Part shown: piece after piece, positions 15,782 to 25,362 of the stretch | Layout: every line of letters begins with the position of its first letter | Position numbering within the stretch: the first letter of the stretch is position 1 | DNA from: Nonlabens dokdonensis DSW-6 | GTDB lineage: Bacteria > Bacteroidota > Bacteroidia > Flavobacteriales > Flavobacteriaceae | Direction: 5' to 3' | DNA length: 64,000 bases | NCBI RefSeq assembly: GCF_000332115.1 | Contig: NC_020156.1 | Coordinates: 124,001 to 188,000, forward strand | Notes under the pieces: model-generated | Told to the model about the DNA's origin: nothing | What the model saw: only the letters and a program-made list of their open reading frames with translations | Databases searched by the model: none | Translations under genes and position numbers: made by a program

Positions 15782-17424
15782 TATGTCAAAATATTATTTT
15801 TTGTTTGTAATGTGTTCTCGCTGTTAATCTCTTCTAATTTTCCATAATCCATTTTAAAAAGTCTATCAGCCTCTTGATAATAATTGTCATCATGAGTAAT
15901 GGCAATTATCGTTTTGTTTTCTTCTTGTACTATTTTGTGGATAATTTCAGTATAGAACTTTTTTCTAAAATATGGGTCTTGATCTGCTGCCCACTCATCT
16001 AAAACTAAAATTGGTCGATCTTCTAACACCGCAACTATTAACGCTAGCCGTTTTCTTTGACCTGCCGAAAGGTCTAATGTAGAAAACTTTCCTTCTTTTA
16101 TTTTTACTTTATCATGTAGTTCAAACAATTTTAATAAGGAACTTACTTTTTCTAGATCAAAATTCTTAATTCCATAGAAATCATCGAATAAATAAAAATC
16201 ACTAAACACTGGAGAAAATAATTGACTGACTTTTTCTGATGATTCAGGTTCATCATCCTTAAAGTAAATAGATCCTTTATCAGGGGTGAATAAATTCAAC
16301 AACATATAAATAAATGTAGTTTTACCTGCACCGTTTCCACCATAAACAAATATAATCTCATTTGCATTAATTGTTAAATCAAAGGGACCGACTTCGAACG
16401 AGGTGTCTAAATATTGATAAAAACAATTTTCAAATCTTACTTGTTTAAAAACCTTAGGAGAATCATTATTTGAGTTTAAATACGAATTATTAAATTCTTC
16501 ATATTCTAACTTCTTCTTTAAATCTTTTAACTTATTATAAGAAATGAGCCCTTGATTTAAAGGGGGAATTGCAAGCATTATTGTTACTATAGGGCTAAAT
16601 AAAAATAGTAATGCAAAAACAAAACTTATTGATGTTCCTAGTGAAACGTCAAAAAAATCTCCTACAAACAAAAGAATAAATATGACAATAATATAAAATA
16701 AAACTTGACTGATTAACTGACTATTTAAATAACCTATGTATGCTACAATATTTTTTTCTTTCCCTCTTTTCAATAAAGGATAAACTCCTTTACTAAAAAT
16801 CTCTTCACCTTTTTCTCGATTTACTTTAATTTCTTTATTACCACTTAAAATTCCGTCAAATTGATGCATAAACTTTTGCTCTATAGCTCTTACATCGACA
16901 AAATGCTTATTCCCAGATTTTGAGACAAAATAATATCCCAGAAGGCCAATTGAAATAATAAACGCACTAATGATAAATAGAGGAACAGATAAATACCACA
17001 AATAAATGAATGAAGATATTGTTAATATTACAGACGAAGTAAAACTAATAATTACTAAAGACGCATTGGTAATATTAGCGACATCAGCAGTCAAAGCTGA
17101 GTATATTTCATCTTTCATATTTTTTACTTTAAGATATGGTGACACTATTATAGCTTTCACAACATACGATCTAATATCCCAAAATATAGTCTGAGAAATT
17201 TCTATAACCCCTTCTGATAACAATCTCTTCGTCATAAAAAATAATGCTATTATTAGAGCAAAAAATAGCATATAATTATGTTCTTTTGGCATAACCTCAG
17301 ATATCGATAAACTAATAATTTGATTAACTAGAGCTATAAATAAAAAACTTGAAAAACCAGAAAGAATACCAATTATCGAATAAGTAATAATTAGTTTGTA
17401 GTTATTTTTATAGATATTTTCCAT
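15781..17424 (-). CDS. Cyclic-peptide/siderophore ABC exporter, PvdE-like
   Basis: A 547-residue half-transporter. Residues 1-290 carry about six membrane segments. The ATPase domain has Walker A GGNGAGKTT (362-370), signature LSAGQRKRL (452-460) and Walker B PILVLDEWAADQDP (471-484). The short length, the AADQDP ending of Walker B and the fused layout match the PvdE/SyrD group of cyclic-peptide exporters, usually found beside NRPS genes. In pyoverdine synthesis PvdE moves the acylated precursor to the periplasm, where PvdQ acts. The gene touches the acylase gene and lies 106 bp after the MacB-like permease gene. Confidence 0.9.
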   Translation of the reverse strand: MENIYKNNYKLIITYSIIGILSGFSSFLFIALVNQIISLSISEVMPKEHNYMLFFALIIALFFMTKRLLSEGVIEISQTIFWDIRSYVVKAIIVSPYLKVKNMKDEIYSALTADVANITNASLVIISFTSSVILTISSFIYLWYLSVPLFIISAFIISIGLLGYYFVSKSGNKHFVDVRAIEQKFMHQFDGILSGNKEIKVNREKGEEIFSKGVYPLLKRGKEKNIVAYIGYLNSQLISQVLFYIIVIFILLFVGDFFDVSLGTSISFVFALLFLFSPIVTIMLAIPPLNQGLISYNKLKDLKKKLEYEEFNNSYLNSNNDSPKVFKQVRFENCFYQYLDTSFEVGPFDLTINANEIIFVYGGNGAGKTTFIYMLLNLFTPDKGSIYFKDDEPESSEKVSQLFSPVFSDFYLFDDFYGIKNFDLEKVSSLLKLFELHDKVKIKEGKFSTLDLSAGQRKRLALIVAVLEDRPILVLDEWAADQDPYFRKKFYTEIIHKIVQEENKTIIAITHDDNYYQEADRLFKMDYGKLEEINSENTLQTKNNILT

Positions 17425-17530
17425 TACTAGAATATTGTCTGAAATTAGATTAGGAACAAATTTATATTAAAAGACTTTGTCAGCTAAAATTCTCATAGAT
17501 TAAAATTTACTGTTTTCCCTTTCGATTTTA

Positions 17531-19927
17531 TTATTCTGTTCTTAAACTCTTTATTGGGTCTGCCTTAGCTGCTTTTATAGCTTGAAAACTAGTTGTTATT
17601 AATGTAATTAGTATTGCCCCAAGACACGTAATAATAAATACATCCCAACCTATTGAAGTACGGTAGCTAAACTTTTGCAACCACTGATTCATTATATAGT
17701 AAGCAAAAGGTGAAGCAACAACCAAAGCAATAGTAACTAATATTAAAAAATCTTTTGATAATAACAGCCATAATCGACCAGTAGAAGCACCCAAGACCTT
17801 ACGAATACCTATTTCCTTGGTGCGTTGTTCAGCAACAAACATTGCTAATCCGAATAATCCTAGGCAACTTATAAAAATGGCTAAGATTGTAAATACTCTT
17901 GCAAGATTAGCTATGCGTTCTTCCGCCCTAAATTTTTTACCATACTCTTCATCAACAAATTGATAATCGAATGGTGCATTTGGAAAATTCTCTTTAAAAA
18001 CACCTTCAACAAGTGCTAAATTTTCACTTACATTCTTTCTAGGGTTTAACCTAAGATTATAAAAGCTTGCATGCCCAAACCTGTCAAAAACGTATATAGA
18101 TTGCTTAACGGGCTCATAAGGCGATTGCATAATAATATCTTCAATTACTCCTATTATTTTTAGTGGAGGAGCAGGATTGTCTTCTCTAACGTCTCTTATA
18201 AATTTACCAACTGGATTTTTAATATTCATGTATTCAACAGCAGTTTTATTCAAAATCACACCTAAGGAATCTGTAGAAAATTCTCTTGAAAATCCTCGAC
18301 CCTCAATAATTTTTGCTCCTAAAGCTTCTACAAAATCATATGATACTGCCATATATGCAAAGTCTTCTTGAAGTCCTTGTGGTTTACCATCCCAAGTATA
18401 GCCACCATTATTAGACCATACTTCTGTAGTTGGACTACTAGACGTTGCCATTTCCACAACTCCTCCAGAGGCGATAAATTGTGTTCGCATAACTGGTGCT
18501 TTTCCTAAAAACTGTTCACTCATCACCGGGATTTGGATTAAACCCTCTTTATTATATCCCGTTGGTCTGTCTTTACTATATTGAATTTGATTCATAACAA
18601 CCAGAGTTCCAATAATTAATGCAATAGAAATTGTAAACTGAGTAACCACAAGTATCTTTCGAAGCAAAGAGGAGTTACGACCAGTCTTAAAAGTTCTTTT
18701 TAAAACTGAAACTGGATTGAATGATGACAAATATAAGGCAGGGTAACTCCCTGAAAATAAAGATGTTAAATATATAAAGAGTAATGCAATTAACCAAAAA
18801 CCTAGATCCGTCCATGGAAATTCTATTGTTTTACTTGCTAGCGTATTAAACCCATTTAGTGATAATAAAACTATGCCTATAGCAAAGACAAAAGCTAGTA
18901 AAACGATAAGAAAAGACTCTGATAAAAATTGGAATATTAACTGTCTTCGCTGAGAACCAAGACATTTCCGTATACCAACTTCCGTAGCTCGCTTTTCTGA
19001 ACGCGCTGTACTTAAATTAATAAAGTTAATACATGCCAACAATAAAATAAAAACTCCTATGATGCCGAATAACCAAACATTTTCAATACGACCGCCAACT
19101 TGCTTACCGTTTTCAAAATCACCTCTTAAATGCCAATCTTTCATAGGAAATAAAAACATCTGAGGGTTAAATTGAGCCAAATCAGGCGCTGCATTTTTCT
19201 TTACATCCTTAATCTTATATGTTACAGACTCCATGGTAGTATTTTCATTTATTTGAACAAGAAGTTGAAATGAATTATTGTCCCATTGGTCTTTGGCATT
19301 TTTTATCCAGTTTTGAGTTATTATATACTTCCATGGAATTAAGTATTCCATATCACTAAAAAAGTTACTCTCTGGAATATCTTTATATACACCAGTAACT
19401 ATTAAATTATCTGCATCATCTATTCTTACAGTTTTTCCTATTGCATTAGTGTTTCCAAATAGAGTAGTTGCAGCAGATTGAGAGAGCATAATTGAATTTT
19501 TCTCTTTCAGTCCATTTTTAATTCCTTGAGTAATTTCTAGATCAAGCATATCTGGCGCACCCTCTTGCATAGCATTTCCTGTAATGAAAATATTTTTATC
19601 TCCAACCTTTAAATACCTGGGATACTCCCAAGATGCCATCACAATATGCTTAAAATTATCTGCATAGTTTTCGCGCAATGCAAACTCTAAAGGTCTAGGT
19701 ATAGCAGGACTTGTTCCAATTTCCCCGTTATTTAATTGATGTTGAAATACTTGTGCAATCTTGTCCTTATTTTCAAAATAACTGTTATAACTTAATTCAT
19801 CATAAACCCAAAGGCCTATAAGTATTGTAGCAGCCATACCAATAGCCAAACCAAAAATATTAATGAATGAAGATAAGCCGTTTTTGAGAAGGTTTCTAAA
19901 TGCTGTTTTGAAATAACTTTTTAGCAT
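17531..19927 (-). CDS. MacB-type ABC transporter permease (FtsX family)
   Basis: A 798-residue permease with duplicated halves. An N-terminal membrane helix (about 20-42) precedes a MacB-type periplasmic domain and three FtsX-type helices (about 285-400). A second helix (RKILVVTQFTISIALIIGTLVVMNQ), a second periplasmic domain and three more helices follow, with FVAEQRTKEIGIRKVLGAS as the coupling segment. This twofold form is common in Bacteroidetes. It works with the ATPase at 20000-20686 and the adaptor at 20707-21957 as a MacAB-like tripartite efflux pump. In pyoverdine clusters PvdRT plays this part. No TolC-like outer-membrane channel is in the window. Confidence 0.9.
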   Translation of the reverse strand: MLKSYFKTAFRNLLKNGLSSFINIFGLAIGMAATILIGLWVYDELSYNSYFENKDKIAQVFQHQLNNGEIGTSPAIPRPLEFALRENYADNFKHIVMASWEYPRYLKVGDKNIFITGNAMQEGAPDMLDLEITQGIKNGLKEKNSIMLSQSAATTLFGNTNAIGKTVRIDDADNLIVTGVYKDIPESNFFSDMEYLIPWKYIITQNWIKNAKDQWDNNSFQLLVQINENTTMESVTYKIKDVKKNAAPDLAQFNPQMFLFPMKDWHLRGDFENGKQVGGRIENVWLFGIIGVFILLLACINFINLSTARSEKRATEVGIRKCLGSQRRQLIFQFLSESFLIVLLAFVFAIGIVLLSLNGFNTLASKTIEFPWTDLGFWLIALLFIYLTSLFSGSYPALYLSSFNPVSVLKRTFKTGRNSSLLRKILVVTQFTISIALIIGTLVVMNQIQYSKDRPTGYNKEGLIQIPVMSEQFLGKAPVMRTQFIASGGVVEMATSSSPTTEVWSNNGGYTWDGKPQGLQEDFAYMAVSYDFVEALGAKIIEGRGFSREFSTDSLGVILNKTAVEYMNIKNPVGKFIRDVREDNPAPPLKIIGVIEDIIMQSPYEPVKQSIYVFDRFGHASFYNLRLNPRKNVSENLALVEGVFKENFPNAPFDYQFVDEEYGKKFRAEERIANLARVFTILAIFISCLGLFGLAMFVAEQRTKEIGIRKVLGASTGRLWLLLSKDFLILVTIALVVASPFAYYIMNQWLQKFSYRTSIGWDVFIITCLGAILITLITTSFQAIKAAKADPIKSLRTE

Positions 19928-19999
19928 ATTTTGTAACTTTTGATTAATCTAAAATTGAGTATTGTCTATGTTTAAATACATCCTATTGATTGATAATTT

Positions 20000-20686
20000 T
20001 TAAGACAATATATTTTCGGCCACTTTTTGACCGTCTAACATTCTAATGATACGGTGACTATACTTAGCATCGTGCTCACTATGCGTTACCATGATTATTG
20101 TTGTACCAGCTTCAACAAGACTATTAAACAAATCCATAATTTCGTTACCATTAGTACTGTCCAAATTTCCTGTTGGCTCATCGGCTAGAATTAATTTGGG
20201 ATTATTTACTACAGCCCTTGCAACGGCCACACGCTGTTGTTGTCCACCAGATAATTGTTGAGGAAAGTGATTTCTTCGGTGCATAATCTGCATTTTCTCT
20301 AATACTTCTTCTAAGCGTTTCTTTCGCTCTGCTGGTTTCACTCCTATATAAACTAAAGGTAGCTCTACGTTTTCAAAAACCGTGAGCTCATCAATAAGAT
20401 TAAAGCTTTGAAACACAAAACCAATATTTTGTTTACGTAACATTGAACGCTTACGTTCGTTATAACCCGAAACTTCCTCACCATTGAATTTAAAACTTCC
20501 TCCATCAGGATCGTCCAATAAACCCACGATGTTGAGCAAGGTCGATTTGCCACATCCTGAAGGTCCCATTATAGCAACAAATTCACCTTCTCTAACTTCA
20601 AAAGAGAGTTTATTTAAAGCAATGGTCTGAACTTCTTTAGTTCTATAGAACTTTTCTAAATCTGCAATTTGTATCATTGTATTCAT
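20000..20686 (-). CDS. MacB/LolD-type ABC transporter ATP-binding protein
   Basis: A 228-residue ATPase with Walker A GPSGCGKST (41-49), Q-loop VFQSFNL, signature LSGGQQQRV (145-153), Walker B LILADEPTGNLDS (165-177) and switch histidine in VTHSEHD. The class matches the LolD/MacB mechanotransmission group, which pairs with FtsX-type permeases. It lies 72 bp before the permease gene and 20 bp after the adaptor gene on the same strand. It energises the presumed export of the mature peptide. Confidence 0.93.
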   Translation of the reverse strand: MNTMIQIADLEKFYRTKEVQTIALNKLSFEVREGEFVAIMGPSGCGKSTLLNIVGLLDDPDGGSFKFNGEEVSGYNERKRSMLRKQNIGFVFQSFNLIDELTVFENVELPLVYIGVKPAERKKRLEEVLEKMQIMHRRNHFPQQLSGGQQQRVAVARAVVNNPKLILADEPTGNLDSTNGNEIMDLFNSLVEAGTTIIMVTHSEHDAKYSHRIIRMLDGQKVAENILS

Positions 20687-20706
20687 TATTTTTTTGATTG
20701 TATCTT

Positions 20707-21957
20707 TTATCTTAAAATCAGTTCTTCAATGTCTCCAAAAGATTCATAACTAGAAGTGATAACTTTGTCACCTGGATTCGATCCTTCTAAGACCTCATAG
20801 TATTCTGTATTTTGACTACCAAGTCTACTATTAACTTTATAAGCACTGGTACCATATTCACTGACCTTAAATATCCAATTGCCTCCGGTTTTTTGAAAAA
20901 ATCCACCTTTTGCCACTAACAAAGCTTGTTTTTCCGCGCTCAAAGCCACACGAATTTGAAGATTTTGACCTCTTCGAATACCTTCTGGAGCTTCACCCTC
21001 AAACCTCATATCTACTTGGAAACGCCCATTAGTGACTTGGGTAAACACCTTCGTAATCTCTAAAGTATAGGTCTTACCGTTAAGTATAAATGTTCCTCTT
21101 TGACCATTATAAATTCTAGAGATATAATTTTCATCAATATCTACGCGTACTTTATAACCACTGGTCACATCTACCTGTCCTAATCGTATTCCTTTATTAA
21201 TAGATTGTCCAATTTCGGCATCTAAAGAGGTTAGTTGGCCATCTATTGGTGCACGCACAACCAAGTCACCTACTTTTTTTCGCATTAGCTCCAAAGCACT
21301 TTGTGTTCTGGCATAAGAATCTCTTGCTTGATTAATCTCCAATCGTGATGAGATTGAATCTTCAGAAAGTACTTGTTGCGCTAGTTTCATTCGTTCTTTC
21401 TGATATTCGAAATTATTTTGAGAGGACTCGTAATCTTGTCTTGCTTTAACTCCTTTTTCATACAAACGTTTGTTTAAATTATAAACGCGCTCCGCTTCAA
21501 TTAGACCATTTTCTATATCCGTAAATTGGTTCTGTCTATTAATGGTATTTTGACGGGCAGCATTCCCGGAAATCTGCATTTGCGTTAATAAATTATATAC
21601 TGAAGTTTCTTGATTAATAAGGCTTAACTCTAAATCTGTATTCGATAAGCGCAAAATTGGCTCCCCTTTTTTGAGTATCTCACCATCTTCGACAAATTTT
21701 TCTTCAACACGTCCACCTTCTAGAGCATCTAAATAAATCGTGGTAATTGGCAATACAATAACATTTACCGGGATATTTTCTTGAAACACATCTTTAAAAA
21801 CTGTATAAATTGAAATTCGTTTTTTTTGAACTTCTAATTTAGAACCACCAGAGGTTTGCAAGATCACATAAAAGATTAAGGCTATAATTGCCAAAACACC
21901 GGCTATTAGTCCTATTTTTTTTTCTAGAGATTTTTTTTTTTTGAAGTGGTACGTCAA
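20707..21957 (-). CDS. HlyD/MacA-type periplasmic adaptor protein
   Basis: A 416-residue membrane-fusion protein. A positively charged N-terminus with one membrane helix (about 14-36) leads to a lipoyl-like half (about 65-100), a long coiled-coil hairpin (about 105-230, rich in Q, E, L and R), the second lipoyl half (VVRAPIDGQLTSLDAEIGQSI) and beta-barrel/membrane-proximal domains up to the C-terminus. It bridges the inner-membrane pump and an outer-membrane channel. It is the first gene of the efflux set, 159 bp downstream of the insertion sequence, which separates it from the beta-hydroxylase and synthetase genes. Confidence 0.92.
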   Translation of the reverse strand: MTYHFKKKKSLEKKIGLIAGVLAIIALIFYVILQTSGGSKLEVQKKRISIYTVFKDVFQENIPVNVIVLPITTIYLDALEGGRVEEKFVEDGEILKKGEPILRLSNTDLELSLINQETSVYNLLTQMQISGNAARQNTINRQNQFTDIENGLIEAERVYNLNKRLYEKGVKARQDYESSQNNFEYQKERMKLAQQVLSEDSISSRLEINQARDSYARTQSALELMRKKVGDLVVRAPIDGQLTSLDAEIGQSINKGIRLGQVDVTSGYKVRVDIDENYISRIYNGQRGTFILNGKTYTLEITKVFTQVTNGRFQVDMRFEGEAPEGIRRGQNLQIRVALSAEKQALLVAKGGFFQKTGGNWIFKVSEYGTSAYKVNSRLGSQNTEYYEVLEGSNPGDKVITSSYESFGDIEELILR

Positions 21958-22115
21958 CTAATTTTTGATTAATAATTAATATTTATAATTTTTTCAGTAT
22001 GATATCGAAATAGTTAAATAGTTTTCTTTATACATATCTATAGGCTACTTTATTCCTCTTTTCTATATTTCTATATTTCTATAAATATATAACTTTTATA
22101 AACATTTCTTAGAAA

Positions 22116-22123
22116 GATTATTT
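22116..22123. repeat. 8-bp target-site duplication, left copy
   Basis: GATTATTT immediately outside the left end of the insertion sequence; identical to 23395-23402. Confidence 0.9.
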
Positions 22124-23394
22124 GGCTCTATATTAAATATAGAGGGTAATCGAATTTGAGCTTTCCACAATTAAAGTAAATCATATTGATAAAGTTCTTT
22201 ACGTTCCTATAACCTTTAACTCTCTTTTTAGCTAGTTGTATTTTTGAGTTAAGACCTTCTAAGATCCCATTGTTAATCCTACTTTCTATATAATTTATGA
22301 TTCCTGACCAGTGTGCTTTTATCGTATTAGCAGCTTTTATAAAGGATTGTATTTTAGACTCTTCTACCATGTCGCACCAAAAGGCTAAATAGCTTTCAGC
22401 TTCTTGCTTATCCTTAATTTCTCAAAATTCTGTAAAGAGTTGTTTAAGCCTATAAGCTTCTCCAAGACGTGGGTAATACTCTAGTAATAAATCTCTTTCC
22501 TCTTTTATTTTGGGTGTTAATTTACTTTTTAAAAGGGTGTATTTATGCCCTTTTAAAAAGTCATTACCTCGCCTTTCTAACTTTCTAACTTCGTCCATAG
22601 CCTTGTTAACTTCTTTTACAACATGGAATTTATCAAAGGTGATACTGGCATTGGGTAAATAGTTATTACAGCCTGATATAAAGGCTGGAGACATATCAAT
22701 ACAAACCAACTTTACAGCACTAATATTCACTCGTTTTTCTTCTAAGTAATCCACACTCTTTTTAATACAATCTGAGTCTTTTCCTTCACTTACATAAAGT
22801 ACTCTTCTTTGCTTTAAATCAACCATAGTAGTGACATAGTTGTGACCTTTTTTAGTTGAAGTCTCATCAAAACCTATCTGTTCTAAGTCCTCTATTTCAT
22901 CTGCTTTATGAGCTCTTGATATCCAATAATTAAACACATTTCATAAACGATTAGGATAAACATTCATAATCTTAGCAGCTTTATTTACAGGCATTTCATT
23001 TTCTATAAGCAACATACTAAAGGTTTCAAAAAGCAAGGTAAAACCGCTTTGAGCTCTTGCCCAAGGAACTTGTTGGGTCTGGACTTTCCCATCTTTTTGC
23101 TTAACTCCAGGAACCTTGGCATGTAAATAACAGTGGTTCTGAAAAAAATTAAGATGTTGCCAGGAGCGCTCTATTGTATCATGCGCAGTGTATAAATCAC
23201 CATCTACACCTTTAAACTTATATCCTTTGGTAAAACTTAAATGAATATCTAACCGTCAATGTTCTTTATCAAAACTGATGGAACTTATTGACCATGGCTC
23301 TTGTAAACCTAAGGCTATCGAAAAAAATTCTTGAGAATTTGTCAGAATCCAAATCTACTTTCTTTTAACCACCTACTCAAATCAACATAGAGCC
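22124..23394 (-). mobile_element. ISL3-family insertion sequence (1271 bp, transposase inactive)
   Basis: The terminal inverted repeats begin GGCTCTAT (22124-22131) and end ATAGAGCC (23387-23394), with partial matching further in (13 of the first 19 positions). The element is flanked by a perfect 8-bp direct repeat, GATTATTT, the duplication size expected for ISL3. It lies just after the stop codon of the beta-hydroxylase gene (stop at 23405-23407) and before the efflux genes. The encoded transposase is broken (see the pseudogene entry). Confidence 0.9.
22128..23378 (-). pseudogene. ISL3-family transposase, broken by stop codons
   Basis: A nearly full-length transposase can be read in one frame apart from three TGA stops. 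The N-terminal region has SIALGLQEPWSI, then KEH-stop-RLDIHLSFTKG. The middle has HLNFFQNHCYLHAKVPG and QVPWARAQSGFTLLFE, then PNRL-stop-NVFNYW. The DDE core has IGFDETSTKKGHNYVT, LVCIDMSPAF and ITFDKFHVVKEVNKA, ending LFTEF-stop-EIKDKQEAE. The C-terminus has NGILEGLNSKIQLAKKRVKGY and runs into the terminal repeat. The zinc-finger cysteines expected near YKFKGVDGDLY are also missing. It is therefore degenerate although the element's ends and target duplication are intact. Confidence 0.88.
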
Positions 23395-23402
23395 GATTAT
23401 TT
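23395..23402. repeat. 8-bp target-site duplication, right copy
   Basis: GATTATTT immediately outside the right end of the insertion sequence, two bases before the complement of the beta-hydroxylase stop codon. Confidence 0.9.
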
Positions 23403-23404
23403 TC

Positions 23405-25006
23405 TTAATATTCTATTGTCTTCTCTCCAAAAAGCCTTTCCGCATCTATACCTATTTCAATACATTTTTTAACCAACTTATTTGATTCAATAATTGGCTT
23501 AGATTCGTCAGTATATTTTATAGAACTAATAAACTCCAACCAAGGTTCCAATCCCATTGCATAAACAAAAGCATTTTTTGGATTAAAGATTTTTATTAAA
23601 CTCATTCCTTGGTCATAGTCACACCCAGCAAGTCTTCTTGATTGATCTTTAGATCTTTCTAACTTATTATACATCAAAGGGCCATATAGCCAAGATAGTG
23701 GTGCCCCATCACATTCCATTCCTAAAAAAATAACATCTACATCTCCCAAAATTTCATGAACTCTTTCATAAATTTTAGGCTCAATATTGCATGAATCTGC
23801 AACAAACAGAACATTCAAATTGTTATTTAAAGAAACATGAAAAGCAGCTTTTGATCGTACATCTATATCACTATGTTCTCCTAGAAAAGGAATCGCGGTA
23901 ATACAACAGTTATCTACATTAATAGATTGCATATCATCTAATTCAATGATATTATTAAATCCAATAACATTAAACATTAATTTAAGACTCGGGTCTTGTA
24001 AATTCCCTTTACTACCACTTGGAACGATTATGTTTTTTATACAATGTCTCAATTGCAATAATGTTTCTAATAATACATGATCTTGATGATTATGCGTTAT
24101 CAAAACATAATCTATCGTTTCAGGAAGATCGTTAATTGTATATCTTTTAACGTCAGTTTCATATCCATCATAACTTAAAACTGGATCTACCAAAATAGAA
24201 ATTTCATTTGTTTCTAATAAGACACAGGCATGACCAAAATACCTCGTTCTAATTCCTTTTCCTTTGTATTTTCTATTTTCACTTGGAGCTTCTTTAGTGA
24301 AAAAACTTTGAAATAGAGATTCTTGTTCTGGGCTAATATTAAATGCTTCTTTTATTTCTGTATAATCTGCTGGTATTCTTTTCATTTTAAATAAATCATC
24401 AATTATCCCATTTTTAAAAGGCATATCTAAATGAATTAAATTTTCATCATTAAGCCTAGGAGTACTAAAAACAAAAGAACGAGAATTATCTGATTCAACT
24501 AATTGTAACGAAATAGATTGTGCGGATTCATCATAATACTCCGTATTGTATAGTAGTGATTCGAAAAATCTGAAATTCGGTCTATTATTCAAGTCGTAAT
24601 ACAATTCAATCAATCCTTTTAATTCATTAGGTACTTTGGAATACAGGGTATTGAGTGAATGACCATCTGCTTCATTTTGAAGCAATTTATTAACCTGAGA
24701 AATTGCTTTAGTAAAATTCAACATTTTTTCTCTCTTCTTCTTTGTCATTTCTAGTAATTCAGAGATTTCTTCAATCCTTTCTCCTGAGTAATCAATAAAA
24801 GGCCCTCCTAGCATTTTAGGGTTGTTAGCCGCAGCTTTGTGTATTTGTGGATACTTAATATATGACTCCATAATTCCTATGTGTCTACCTTTAATATTTA
24901 GTGCAGCAGTTGCAGGAGATACTAGATGAGACCAAGCATACCACCTATCAATAAGGGCTTCTAATGCCACGTTTAATTTTAAATAAACTCTATTGTTATC
25001 TTTCAT
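23405..25006 (-). CDS. CmlA-type diiron beta-hydroxylase (metallo-beta-lactamase fold)
   Basis: A 533-residue protein with an N-terminal domain of about 245 residues and a metallo-beta-lactamase-fold C-terminal domain. The metal motif HNHQDH gives His305, His307, Asp309 and His310; Glu377 lies in FLGEHSD and Asp404 in VADSCN. From memory, CmlA of chloramphenicol synthesis is nearly the same length (532), with iron ligands at essentially the same positions. The GMECDGAPLSWLYGPL (429-444), SRRLAGCD and VYAMGLEPWL segments also fit this family rather than hydrolytic UlaG-type proteins. CmlA-type enzymes beta-hydroxylate an aminoacyl group held on an NRPS carrier domain. Here the likeliest target is one of the two Phe-like residues, or another residue of the synthetase just upstream. 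It lies 356 bp after the terminal synthetase gene. Confidence 0.85.
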   Translation of the reverse strand: MKDNNRVYLKLNVALEALIDRWYAWSHLVSPATAALNIKGRHIGIMESYIKYPQIHKAAANNPKMLGGPFIDYSGERIEEISELLEMTKKKREKMLNFTKAISQVNKLLQNEADGHSLNTLYSKVPNELKGLIELYYDLNNRPNFRFFESLLYNTEYYDESAQSISLQLVESDNSRSFVFSTPRLNDENLIHLDMPFKNGIIDDLFKMKRIPADYTEIKEAFNISPEQESLFQSFFTKEAPSENRKYKGKGIRTRYFGHACVLLETNEISILVDPVLSYDGYETDVKRYTINDLPETIDYVLITHNHQDHVLLETLLQLRHCIKNIIVPSGSKGNLQDPSLKLMFNVIGFNNIIELDDMQSINVDNCCITAIPFLGEHSDIDVRSKAAFHVSLNNNLNVLFVADSCNIEPKIYERVHEILGDVDVIFLGMECDGAPLSWLYGPLMYNKLERSKDQSRRLAGCDYDQGMSLIKIFNPKNAFVYAMGLEPWLEFISSIKYTDESKPIIESNKLVKKCIEIGIDAERLFGEKTIEY

Positions 25007-25362
25007 TTATATTTTTTATCAAATTAATAGTTATTAATAAATTCTCTTTGATTTATATTGGCATTCACTATTCTGACTTTAGTTTTTTTACTCTGCGACC
25101 TGTTGAGCCTTTAATAAAATTCGTTAAAACTCCAACCTAAATTTTTTCCCCTCACCCAAGAGTATCTTGTTCTTATTTTCTCTTTCTGTATATTCAGCTA
25201 TATGCACATTGTAATTAACTGGAAAATAGCTTTTAAGAAGTATATTTTCAACTAATAAAAGAAAAAGCAATTATTTTCATCGAAAATTATATTAATAAAT
25301 TTTATAATTGTGGCATGTTATAATTTTCAAACTAATTTCATGAATTACTTATTATCAAATTT
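25007..25362. other. 356-bp AT-rich spacer between synthetase and beta-hydroxylase genes
   Basis: I see no gene, hairpin terminator or clear TAnnTTTG promoter on the minus strand here. It could hold an internal promoter for the tailoring and export genes, but nothing specific supports that. Confidence 0.4.

Noticed and set aside
22128..23378. TGA read as tryptophan (alternative genetic code)
   Set aside because: The same transposase uses TGG at several Trp positions, and the surrounding genes have no in-frame TGA, so nonsense mutations in a dead gene are simpler.
23405..25006. Ordinary metallo-beta-lactamase-type hydrolase (antibiotic resistance)
   Set aside because: The long N-terminal domain, total length and the GMECDGAPLSWLYGPL region fit the CmlA beta-hydroxylase family instead.
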